From: Pontibacter pamirensis
GTDB taxonomy: Bacteria; Bacteroidota; Bacteroidia; Cytophagales; Hymenobacteraceae
Direction of reading: 5' to 3'
DNA: 64,000 bases
NCBI RefSeq assembly: GCF_010015475.1
Contig: NZ_SSNI01000026.1
Coordinates: 1-64,000, forward strand
A program made the translations under genes and the position numbers. The notes under the pieces are model-generated. The model saw only the letters and a program-made list of their open reading frames with translations, was not told where the DNA came from and did not search any database. Shown piece by piece: positions 50,572 through 59,071 of the stretch; within the stretch, counting starts at the first letter, position 1; each line of letters opens with the position of its first letter.

Positions 50572-50720
50572 CATAATTTTGTGGCTTCCCCCCTTTGTCA
50601 GCGAGAATTTAACACCGGTATACGAACAAAAGGTTCACCTGTTTAGCGAATAAACAGGTGAACCTTACAGCTGCACTGGTAATTGATTGGGATACAGGCT
50701 GCTAAACTCCTGTGATACGA

Positions 50721-51872
50721 TTAAAAGGTATTGGCACTTAACCGTTCTGTAATTTGCAGCGTGTTTATTTCAGGCGATTGGTATAAATCAGCCGGGGAGT
50801 TAGTGTAGATATAATCTTTCATCGGGTACTTTACCTGGAACACCTTCGGGTTTTTGGCACCTGCCGGCACCAGCATCAGCGAGGATTTGCCTTTGACAGT
50901 TTCCCGTGCAATATTTAGCCCCTCCCGGTTATCGAAACGCACATCAAAGTAGTAAAGATAAGGGTATACCCAATTCACATACTGCGTCTTGCTGGCGCCT
51001 GAAAGGCTTCTAATCTCCAGTTCTTCGTAGTTGTTGGCGATGGCCTGCTGGAACTCCACCGCGTTCAGCGGAACGTTATGCAGCACAGGCATAGCATCGA
51101 ACTGACCGTCCAGCATCACCCATTTCTGCAAGTCGGGCAGGAACACTTCCAGCAGCACGTGTCCTGCTCCGGAGGTAGTGGTTTCCACATCTTTTGTTTT
51201 CAGGCCCATCACGCGGGCAGGCAAACCGATGGAGTTCAGGCAGGAAGTAGCCACAACACTGTACTCCACACATCGGAACTGCTTGCCTTCTTTTACTTCC
51301 TTTAGAATAGTGATCGCATCTGGTCTGGAGGGTTCACTTGAGCCGTTGTGCTTCCATTGATTGTGTACCCAGTTCACCATGCGCAGCGCCTTTTCTGTGT
51401 CGTTGGCGGCTCCTTTCACTACTTCATTTAACTGGTATTTGCCACGAAGCGCATTCAGAAAAACGTTGTTAATATTTTGCTCATAGGTGAACTTATAGGC
51501 TGAATGCGCCTGCACCTCGTCAAACGGCAAGGCCTGAAATCCGAAACCCTGCAGCTCCGTTAATGCATAGTCTTTTCCGTTGAGCGCTACGTAAAACAAA
51601 TACTTGTCACCTGGCCTAACATCGAAGGTTATAGAATCAAGGTTAGTATAGAAAACAACCTTCTCCTGCTGCCCGTGTACCGGCACCTGCAGCACATCCG
51701 GCACCAGTTCAGGCATGATGTTCCAAGTGCCTTTTACCAGCTCTTCTCCGATTTTATAATCTGCCACCTTGGTTGTGGCTTGTATAACAGGCAGACCGTT
51801 ATACATTTTCTGTGCGAAGGCCGGCATGGCCAGAAACAGCAACACGAACAGAGATTTAAATGACTTTTTCAT
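50721..51872 (-). CDS. Secreted transglutaminase-like protein
   Basis: 383 aa. Signal peptide MKKSFKSLFVLLFLAMPAFA. A transglutaminase-like core with the catalytic triad C201 (FRCVEYS), H238 (GAGHVLLEV) and D255 (WVMLDGQFD). Sequence before the core is beta-rich; GLPARVMGLKTKDV is the usual strand after the Cys helix. Such periplasmic proteins act as cysteine proteases or crosslinking enzymes; the substrate is unknown. It shares direction with the ABC permease gene upstream, separated by 95 nt. Confidence 0.85.
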   Translation of the reverse strand: MKKSFKSLFVLLFLAMPAFAQKMYNGLPVIQATTKVADYKIGEELVKGTWNIMPELVPDVLQVPVHGQQEKVVFYTNLDSITFDVRPGDKYLFYVALNGKDYALTELQGFGFQALPFDEVQAHSAYKFTYEQNINNVFLNALRGKYQLNEVVKGAANDTEKALRMVNWVHNQWKHNGSSEPSRPDAITILKEVKEGKQFRCVEYSVVATSCLNSIGLPARVMGLKTKDVETTTSGAGHVLLEVFLPDLQKWVMLDGQFDAMPVLHNVPLNAVEFQQAIANNYEELEIRSLSGASKTQYVNWVYPYLYYFDVRFDNREGLNIARETVKGKSSLMLVPAGAKNPKVFQVKYPMKDYIYTNSPADLYQSPEINTLQITERLSANTF

Positions 51873-51967
51873 GGTTTTATTTTGTAGGTTGAAGTGTAGT
51901 ATGGTTCAGCAAAATGGTATTCACTTTAGGTAAAGGGGAGCGCCAGGACATTCTTTTGTTGCCGTTT

Positions 51968-54340
51968 TTATTCTGTGCGCAGCGATGTAACCGGATTGTT
52001 GATCGCTGTTTTTACGGCATGGAAGCTAAGGGTGAGCATGGCGATGACAATAGTCGATAAGAACGCGGCGGCAAATATCCACCAGCTTAGTTCAGTGCGG
52101 AAAGCGTAGTCACTTAGCCAGCTATCCATCAGGTACCAGCTTAGCGGCAGTGCAATCAGGTTGGCAATCAGCACCAGCCTCAGGAAGTCTTTAGATAGCA
52201 TGTATACAATGCTGGTAATAGATGCCCCAAGCACCTTGCGGATGCCGATTTCCTTTGTTCTTTGCTCTGCAGTGAACAGCGCCAGCCCAAACAAGCCAAG
52301 GCAGGAGATAAATATGGCGACACCGGCAAAGTACGTCGTCAGCTGCCCCATCACTGCTTCGCTCTTGTACATCTTCTCGAAATCCTCATCCAGGAAGTGA
52401 TACTCGAACGGGAAAGCAGGATTGTGTCTTTTTACGACCTGCTCAACAGCTGCTACTGCTGCTGTCGTGCTGCCAGGGGCTATGCGGGCAAACATTGTAT
52501 TCTCCTCTTCAGGTCGCAGCACCAGTATAAGTGGCTGCATGGCTATATGCATAGAGGTGGAGTGGAAGTCGTTCATCACACCGATAACAGGCCCTTTTAC
52601 TGATTCCCACAATTCCAGCGACTCCCCAACAGGCTGCTGCAATTGCATCAGACGGGCAGCCTCATTGTTCACCAGGAAAGCGGCTGTATCTGTGCCAAAC
52701 TGCTTAGAAAAATCACGCCCTTCCTTCAGGGTTATCCCCATGGTTTCCAGGAAGTCATAATCTACTGTCATTACACTGAACAGAATGCTGGCGTTGGGGT
52801 CTTTGCCTTTCCACTCTACGCTGCCGGTTGAGTTGCCCACCATCATGGGGTTCTGATTAGCGGACGACACCGACATAATGCCTGGTATAGCTTCTAACTC
52901 CCGCTTTACAACCTCATACCTGCTCTGCAACTCTCCCTCCAGTGGAACATACATCAGGTTTTCACGGTCCAGCCCAATATTTTTAGTCCGGATGTAGTGC
53001 AGCTGCAGGTACACCACTAACGTGCTGATGATTAGCAGGGCAGAGAGCATGAATTGGAATACCACCAGCCCCTTCCGGAACACCGATACGCGCTTGCTTA
53101 GCTTGGCTGTTCCCTTCAGCACTACAGCCGGGTCAAAAGACGACAAAAAGAAGGCAGGGTAGCTGCCAGACAGAAGGCCTGTGAGCACAGCCACTCCTAA
53201 AAGCAGCAGAAGCAGCATGGGGTCAGACAAGTCGATGGAGATAAACTTACCGGTCAGTTCGTTGAAGTGTGGCAGCAGGATGCCTGCCAGGTTTACAGAA
53301 ACAAACAGGGCCAGAAAAGCCACCAGTACCGACTCTGTCATGAACTGGTAAATAAGCGCAGACTTGTTTGCCCCGATGGCTTTACGCACCCCTACCTCCT
53401 TGGCGCGCTTGGCTGAACGGGCTGTGGCCAGGTTCATGAAATTGATGCAGGCAATAATCAGTATGAACACCGCCACTACCGAGAATAGGCGCACATCCTC
53501 AATGTTCCCGCTCCCCACCTGGCTGCCATTGCGGAACTCGCCGTACAGGTACATGTCGCTTATTGGCTGCACAAACAAATCAATATTCGATTTCTCATTG
53601 TGCTTTTTCACAATCGGCTTTATTTTCTCATTAAAAGCGGCTATGTCAGTGCCTGGCTGCAGTTGCAGGTAGGTGCGGATCCCGTTGTTTCCCCAGTCCT
53701 TCAGCCATGAACCGCCAGGGGAGTTTATCCAATCCTCTAGCGGCATCACGTAATCGAACCTTAAAGTGGAGTTCTTCGGCACGTCCTGCATCACGCCGGT
53801 CACTTTATAGCTCTTGCTGTTGTCGATCTTAAACATCTTCCCCATAGCCGCCTCCGGAGAGTCAAAAAACTGGTTTGCCACCGTTTCTGAAATAACGACA
53901 GAGTTTGGTTGTTTCAGCACCTGTGCAGCATTGCCCTGCAGCAGCGGGAAAGAAAATATCTCAAAAAACTCCGGGTCTGTATACCTGCCACTCACCTTCA
54001 GCACCTTATCGTTGTAAGCGAAGAGCTGCTTCCACTCCCAGGTGGTACTGCGAACGGCATGCTTCACCTCAGGCAACTCCTGCTCCAACGCCTCAGCCAG
54101 TGGCCCCGGGTTGGCATCGGTCGTCAGGTCATCAGCTCCCGGATAGCTTTGCACTTCCATTACCCGGTACAGGTTATCTATATCAGCGTGGAAGCGGTTG
54201 GTGCTCATCTCATCCTTTACCCATAGCAGGATCAGAATGCTGCAGGTCATGCCCAGCGCAAGGCCGGACACATTGATTAGCGAGAAGACCTTGTGCCGCA
54301 TCAGGTTACGGTAGGCCATTTTGAGGTAGTTCTTAAACAT
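51968..54340 (-). CDS. MacB/FtsX-type ABC transporter permease
   Basis: 790 aa from MFKNYLKMAYRNLMRHKVFS (54340); the frame is open 29 codons further but lacks family features. Layout: TM1 (NVSGLALGMTCSILILLWV), MacB periplasmic core, three TMs with the FtsX domain (RAKEVGVRKAIGANKSALIYQFMTES), TM5, a second periplasmic core, and a second FtsX domain (QRTKEIGIRKVLGASITSIVYML). This duplicated 8-TM form is typical of Bacteroidota. No ATPase gene is adjacent. The divergent sigma-54 regulator and kinase are likely its controllers. Confidence 0.9.
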   Translation of the reverse strand: MFKNYLKMAYRNLMRHKVFSLINVSGLALGMTCSILILLWVKDEMSTNRFHADIDNLYRVMEVQSYPGADDLTTDANPGPLAEALEQELPEVKHAVRSTTWEWKQLFAYNDKVLKVSGRYTDPEFFEIFSFPLLQGNAAQVLKQPNSVVISETVANQFFDSPEAAMGKMFKIDNSKSYKVTGVMQDVPKNSTLRFDYVMPLEDWINSPGGSWLKDWGNNGIRTYLQLQPGTDIAAFNEKIKPIVKKHNEKSNIDLFVQPISDMYLYGEFRNGSQVGSGNIEDVRLFSVVAVFILIIACINFMNLATARSAKRAKEVGVRKAIGANKSALIYQFMTESVLVAFLALFVSVNLAGILLPHFNELTGKFISIDLSDPMLLLLLLGVAVLTGLLSGSYPAFFLSSFDPAVVLKGTAKLSKRVSVFRKGLVVFQFMLSALLIISTLVVYLQLHYIRTKNIGLDRENLMYVPLEGELQSRYEVVKRELEAIPGIMSVSSANQNPMMVGNSTGSVEWKGKDPNASILFSVMTVDYDFLETMGITLKEGRDFSKQFGTDTAAFLVNNEAARLMQLQQPVGESLELWESVKGPVIGVMNDFHSTSMHIAMQPLILVLRPEEENTMFARIAPGSTTAAVAAVEQVVKRHNPAFPFEYHFLDEDFEKMYKSEAVMGQLTTYFAGVAIFISCLGLFGLALFTAEQRTKEIGIRKVLGASITSIVYMLSKDFLRLVLIANLIALPLSWYLMDSWLSDYAFRTELSWWIFAAAFLSTIVIAMLTLSFHAVKTAINNPVTSLRTE

Positions 54341-54470
54341 AGTTTCAGGTATTGAAATGTAAAAGTATGGTTCAGGTATTTTGAGCATTCTACTGTACAG
54401 TAACTTCTTAATAAATTTAAATGCCAAATTTTTAACTAATTGATAATCAATAAATTGATTAAAAATAAGT

Positions 54471-54505
54471 GCGTGCAGGTGTACGCTTTCGATACACCTG
54501 CACGC
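54471..54505. repeat. Palindromic hairpin
   Basis: GCGTGCAGGTGTA (54471-54483) pairs perfectly with TACACCTGCACGC (54493-54505) around a 9-nt loop. It is not followed by a T-run, so it is a structured repeat rather than an obvious terminator; part of the sequence ACACCTGC recurs at 54510. Confidence 0.6.
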
Positions 54506-54520
54506 GTTACACCTGCCCGC

Positions 54521-54700
54521 TTCCGCTACAGGGAATTGCCTGAATCAGGATTTTCAGGATTAATATGATGAACAGGATGAGAATCTAATCTTTTAACAAG
54601 AATTACTACAGCCAAATCATTCTCACATTTATCGTTTACATCCTGTACATCCTAATCATATCCTGAAAATCCTGATTCAGACAATCTGATTCCGCTACAG
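54521..54700. repeat. MITE-like inverted repeat flanked by 11-bp direct repeats
   Basis: Arms of 26 bp at 54535-54560 and 54660-54685 (core CTGAATCAGGATTTTCAGG) are complementary with one mismatch. TTCCGCTACAG occurs just outside both (54521-54531 and 54690-54700). The interior contains degenerate ACAGGATG / CATCCTGT segments. Repeats with this AGGATT-rich core are common between Bacteroidota genes. Non-coding. Confidence 0.7.
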
Positions 54701-54753
54701 AATTTAAAACAGATTAAGTATATTCGGTTTCTGAAACAGAAATCACACTCACT

Positions 54754-56130
54754 ATGGCCTCTGCAAAAAATGCCCGCGTTTTGGTGGTAGACGACGAAAC
54801 GGACGTGCTGTTTGCGCTTAAAATGCTGCTCAAGACCGAAGTAAAACAGGTGGTAACCGAGAAAAACCCGGACAACCTGCCCGCCCTGCTGGACCGGGAG
54901 AAGTTTGATGTCATCTTCCTGGACATGAACTTTAAAAGCGCACTGAATACCGGCAACGAAGGCCTGTTCTGGCTGCGCCAGATACTGCAGAAAGACAAAG
55001 AGGCCAGGGTCATCCTGATTACCGCTTACGGTGATGTGGAACTGGCCGTGCGTTCACTGAAAGAGGGAGCCGCCGATTTTATCGTAAAGCCCTGGCACAA
55101 CGACAAACTGCTGGAAACGCTGCACTACAACCTGCAGGCCAGGCAACCTAAAAAAGCAGGAGCCGGCAATACCAACACTCATAAAAATACCAGCACCAGC
55201 ATACTCGGCGAATCAGATGCCATTAAAGAGGTTCTTTATAAGATAGATAAGATTGCACCCACTGAGGCGAATGTTTTAATACTCGGCGAGAATGGCACAG
55301 GCAAAGAACTGGTAGCGCGGGCACTGCACGAAAAGTCTTTCAGGGCTACCAAGCCTTTTGTGAGCGTAGACATGGGTGCCTTGACAGATTCCTTGTTCGA
55401 GAGCGAACTGTTCGGCTCTAAGAGAGGCGCATTTACCGATGCCAAAGAAGACAGAGCCGGCCGTTTTGAAGCCGCCAATGGCGGTACGCTTTTCCTGGAT
55501 GAGATCGGCAACATAACACCCGCCATGCAGGCCAAGCTGCTCACGGTGCTGCAAAACCGGCAGGTAACGCCGTTGGGTTCAAACACGCCTGTACCAGTCG
55601 ATATTCGCCTTGTTTCAGCCACCAACGAGCCCATTTATGAGTTAGCTGCCCGCAATCAGTTCCGAAAAGACCTTATCTACCGCATCAATACTGTTGAAAT
55701 AACGCTGCCTCCGCTGCGACAGCGCGAGGGTGACGTAGAGCTGCTGGCTCGCCATTTTTCCGCCATTTATGCCCAAAAGAACCATAAGCCAGAACCGGAC
55801 TTCGCCCCGGCTACCCTGCAAAAGCTGAAGCAGCACAGTTGGCCCGGCAATGTGCGGGAGCTGCAGCATGCCGTGGAGCGGGCCATCATTCTGGCAGAAA
55901 GCAATCTGCTGCAACCGCAGGACTTCAGCTTTTCGCCTATGGAAATGGCGACTGCCGCCTCCTCTACTGCCGCTTTTGCGCCGGAAAGGGCCGTTCCGCT
56001 CATTGAGATGGAGCGCGAGACAATTATCCGGACGCTGGAGAAGAACAAGGGCAACATCTCCAGAACAGCCAAAGAACTTGGCCTTACCCGCACCGCCTTA
56101 TACCGCCGACTGAACAAGCATGATATTTAA
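54754..56130 (+). CDS. Sigma-54-dependent response regulator (NtrC family)
   Basis: 458 aa. Receiver domain with D13-D14 and phospho-acceptor D57 (VIFLDMNF); AAA+ domain at ~150-390 with Walker A GENGTGKE, the sigma-54 contact loop GAFTDA (usual GAFTGA, G replaced by D), LFLDEIGN Walker B, and HSWPGNVRELQHAVERA; C-terminal Fis-type HTH (GNISRTAKELGLTRTALYRRLNK). It activates sigma-54 promoters when phosphorylated, presumably by the overlapping downstream kinase. GAFTDA variants exist in functional members. Confidence 0.92.
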   Translation: MASAKNARVLVVDDETDVLFALKMLLKTEVKQVVTEKNPDNLPALLDREKFDVIFLDMNFKSALNTGNEGLFWLRQILQKDKEARVILITAYGDVELAVRSLKEGAADFIVKPWHNDKLLETLHYNLQARQPKKAGAGNTNTHKNTSTSILGESDAIKEVLYKIDKIAPTEANVLILGENGTGKELVARALHEKSFRATKPFVSVDMGALTDSLFESELFGSKRGAFTDAKEDRAGRFEAANGGTLFLDEIGNITPAMQAKLLTVLQNRQVTPLGSNTPVPVDIRLVSATNEPIYELAARNQFRKDLIYRINTVEITLPPLRQREGDVELLARHFSAIYAQKNHKPEPDFAPATLQKLKQHSWPGNVRELQHAVERAIILAESNLLQPQDFSFSPMEMATAASSTAAFAPERAVPLIEMERETIIRTLEKNKGNISRTAKELGLTRTALYRRLNKHDI

Positions 56131-57478
56131 GCGCCTCGAGTTCGGGCTATTTGTCCGCGTTCTACTGCTGCTGGCCATGATGTTCCTGACACTGGAGTAC
56201 CTGGTGCAGTATACCTGGCTACAGGTTACATCAGGCTTACTCGTGCTACTGGCGCAGGTGTGGGAGCTGTCACGTTATGTAACACGCAGCAACAACGAGC
56301 TGGCCAAATTCCTGCAGGCCGTAAAGCAACGGGATTTCTCACAGCGTTTCAACGAGCATACTACCAACAGCTCGCTGCAGCAGCTGCACAAATCTTTTAA
56401 CCTCATCAACGATACTTATAAGCAGCTGCACATCGAAAAGGAAGCGCAGTTCCATTACATGCAGACCATTCTGCAGATGATAGACACTGGCATTATGGCG
56501 GTGGATGCCGCTACCGGTGAAGTGGAGTGGGTGAATGATGCTTTCAAAAACACGTTGAGTGTCCCGTACCTGAAAAGTGTTGCGAATTTAGAACCGCGGT
56601 ACCCGGTGCTGTACGAAGCCCTGAAAACGATAGAACCCGGCGAGAGCAAACTGCTAAAGCTGAAGCTATCAAAGGGCCAGTCGCAGTTGCTGCTATCTGC
56701 CACGGCTTTTACCATGCAGCAACGCGACCTGCTGCTGATTGCCCTCAAGAACGTAAGTGCTACCGTAGACGCCACCGAAACAGAGGCCTGGCAGAAGCTG
56801 CTGCGCGTGATGACGCACGAGATTATGAATTCGGTGGCTCCCATCGCCTCGCTGGCAGACACACTGGAGCGGCACTTGCAAATGGAGCATGAGAGGCAGG
56901 AGCAGGAACCGGAAGTTGTACCAGACCCGGAACTTCTGCAGGATACAGCAGAAGGCATCTCGATCATCAAAAAGCGAAGCGAAGGACTGCTGCGTTTCGC
57001 CCACTTTTACCGCAACCTGAACAAGTCACAGCAGCTGATGCTGACCACTGTTTATGTGCAGGAACTTTTTAAAAGTATAAACGGCCTGATGCGCCCGCAA
57101 CTGGAGGAGCAGGGCGTTGCATTAAGTTGTAACGTGTCGCCTCCGGGCCTGCACCTGAACGCCGACGTGAACCTGCTGGAGCAGGTGCTCATCAACCTGA
57201 TCCTGAATGCGAAACGCGCTGTACAAGGCAGCCCCCAGCCACACATACAGCTTACCGCACAGCAGGTGGATGGCAAAATCACCATTGAAGTACAGGACAA
57301 CGGCAGCGGCATTCCGGAGGAGTTGCTGGAAAGTATCTTTATCCCATTTTTCACTTCCCACAAAGACGGCTCCGGTATTGGCCTCAGCCTAGCAAAGCAC
57401 ATCATGCTGCTGCACAAAGGCAGCATACAGGTAGAAAGCAAAGAAGGCGTGGGCACTTTGTTTAAGCTGGTGTTTTAG
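56120..57478 (+). CDS. Sensor histidine kinase, partner of the sigma-54 regulator
   Basis: 452 aa, overlapping the regulator gene by 11 nt. Two N-terminal TM helices (VLLLLAMMFLTLEYLV; YTWLQVTSGLLVLLAQVW) with almost no periplasmic loop, a PAS-like sensor region (DTGIMAVDAATGEVEWVND), HisKA with H233 (MTHEIMNSVAPIASL), N-box NLILNAKRAV, G1 DNGSGIP, F-box IFIPFFTSHKDG and G2 GSGIGLSLAKHI. It likely senses membrane state rather than a soluble ligand (inference from the tiny loop). Confidence 0.92.
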   Translation: MIFKRLEFGLFVRVLLLLAMMFLTLEYLVQYTWLQVTSGLLVLLAQVWELSRYVTRSNNELAKFLQAVKQRDFSQRFNEHTTNSSLQQLHKSFNLINDTYKQLHIEKEAQFHYMQTILQMIDTGIMAVDAATGEVEWVNDAFKNTLSVPYLKSVANLEPRYPVLYEALKTIEPGESKLLKLKLSKGQSQLLLSATAFTMQQRDLLLIALKNVSATVDATETEAWQKLLRVMTHEIMNSVAPIASLADTLERHLQMEHERQEQEPEVVPDPELLQDTAEGISIIKKRSEGLLRFAHFYRNLNKSQQLMLTTVYVQELFKSINGLMRPQLEEQGVALSCNVSPPGLHLNADVNLLEQVLINLILNAKRAVQGSPQPHIQLTAQQVDGKITIEVQDNGSGIPEELLESIFIPFFTSHKDGSGIGLSLAKHIMLLHKGSIQVESKEGVGTLFKLVF

Positions 57479-57788
57479 CAAAAGGATACAGGTAGCAAGA
57501 CAATAGACACTGGACTTTCCGCTATTGCCGATGTCCTCAGAAGAAATGCTAGGTTAATTTAACTGCACTATTCCAAACATCTCTGTCCGGTACTAAATCT
57601 GCTGTTGACTCAGATGTTCGCAAATTGGTAATGGGAACGTACAAGATAAGGTTGTTATCCTCTGAAAGAACCGCCCTTCCCGCTATATAAGTTTTTCTAA
57701 CTATTCTACAGTTAGAGCGTTTATTCTTATTGCTGCAGAAACTTTAACTATAGCAGCAGTAAAAGTCTTCACTTCCTACCTCTGAGCA
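57479..57788. other. Non-coding stretch before cfa
   Basis: 310 bp, no gene or strong hairpin seen. It must hold the end of the kinase transcript and the promoter of cfa. Confidence 0.4.
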
Positions 57789-58910
57789 ATGAAAGAACAA
57801 AGCTTACAGCAGAAAGTAACTGAAATCTTAGAAACAGCAGACGTAAAGATAAATGGCCCCGATCTATGGGATTTGCAGGTCCATAACGATGGGTTTTACA
57901 AGCGGGTGCTGACGCAGGGAACGTTGGGGTTGGGAGAGTCTTATATGGATGGCTGGTGGGACTGTGAGCGGATAGATGAATTTGCTTATAAGGTGATACG
58001 GGCAGACCTTTACCGGCAAGCAAAGTTCGGCTGGAAAACAGTGGTGCAGATGCTGCTGGCAAAAGTCTTTAACATGCAGGCTAAAGGAAAAGCTGCCCGC
58101 AATGCCCAGCGGCACTACGACATCGGCAATAAACTTTACAAACTGATGCTGGACAAGCACATGGCCTACAGCTGCGGCTATTGGAAAGGGGCGGATAACC
58201 TGGACCAGGCACAGGAAAACAAGCTCGACCTGATTTGCCGTAAAATAAGAATACAGCCGGGCCAGCGGGTGCTAGACATCGGTTGTGGCTGGGGAAGCTT
58301 TGCAAAGTTTGCCGCCGAGCGTTATGGAGCAGAAGTAGTAGGTGTTACGGTATCGAAAGAGCAGGCGGCCTTAGGCAGGGAAATGTGCAAAGGGTTGCCT
58401 GTAGAGATACGTCTGCAGGATTACCGCGATGTGAATGAGACGTTTGACCACGTGGTGTCGGTGGGCATGCTGGAGCATGTGGGATACCGCAACTACCGCA
58501 CCTTTATGAAAACGGCGGCACGCTGCCTGAAAGACGATGGCCTGTTTTTGCTGCATACCATCGGGCACCCTTTCTCCAAAACATCCGCCGATCCCTTCAC
58601 CGACACCTACATCTTCCCGAACTGCCTTATTCCCTCCCTCAAACAACTTGGAGCAGCTATGGAACATGTTTTCGTACTGGAAGACCTGCATAATTTCGGC
58701 CCCTATTACGACCCAACCCTGATGGCCTGGTTCCGGAACTTTGACCACAACTGGGACCAACTAAAGGGAGACTATGACGAACGCTTTTACAGAATGTGGA
58801 AGTACTACCTGCTTTCCAGCGCCGGCTCGTTCCGCGCCCGCAATAACCAGCTCTGGCAAATGGTGCTCTCAAAAAAGGGTGTTTTAGGCGGATATGAGTC
58901 GGTGCGGTAG
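57789..58910 (+). CDS. cfa: Cyclopropane-fatty-acyl-phospholipid synthase
   Basis: 373 aa, near the 382 of the E. coli enzyme. An N-terminal lipid-binding part with LGLGESYMDGWWDCERIDEF, NAQRHYDIGNKLYKLMLDKH and MAYSCGYWKGADNLDQAQE, then the SAM site VLDIGCGWGSFAKFAAERYG and VVSVGMLEHVGYRNYRTFMK. It transfers methylene from SAM to double bonds of membrane phospholipids, usually on entry into stationary phase. Single gene unit. Confidence 0.95.
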   Translation: MKEQSLQQKVTEILETADVKINGPDLWDLQVHNDGFYKRVLTQGTLGLGESYMDGWWDCERIDEFAYKVIRADLYRQAKFGWKTVVQMLLAKVFNMQAKGKAARNAQRHYDIGNKLYKLMLDKHMAYSCGYWKGADNLDQAQENKLDLICRKIRIQPGQRVLDIGCGWGSFAKFAAERYGAEVVGVTVSKEQAALGREMCKGLPVEIRLQDYRDVNETFDHVVSVGMLEHVGYRNYRTFMKTAARCLKDDGLFLLHTIGHPFSKTSADPFTDTYIFPNCLIPSLKQLGAAMEHVFVLEDLHNFGPYYDPTLMAWFRNFDHNWDQLKGDYDERFYRMWKYYLLSSAGSFRARNNQLWQMVLSKKGVLGGYESVR

Positions 58911-58985
58911 GTGTATAACGCTTAACCACCCAAATCCTCTGCTTACCATAAAGCCACACCAATTGCGAAACGGGAGCAAAACAAG

Positions 58986-59026
58986 AAAAGCGTGACTGCA
59001 GCTACAAGAGCTACAATCACGCCTTT
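58986..59026. terminator. Bidirectional terminator between cfa and the M36 protease gene
   Basis: AAAAGCGTGA and TCACGCCTTTT with an inner AGCT-AGCT pairing form a long, slightly interrupted stem flanked by an A-run and a T-run, between two convergent genes. Confidence 0.6.
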
Positions 59027-59071
59027 TGTTTTATACCTACTGCTAACGCAGCAGATACTTAATGGATCATG

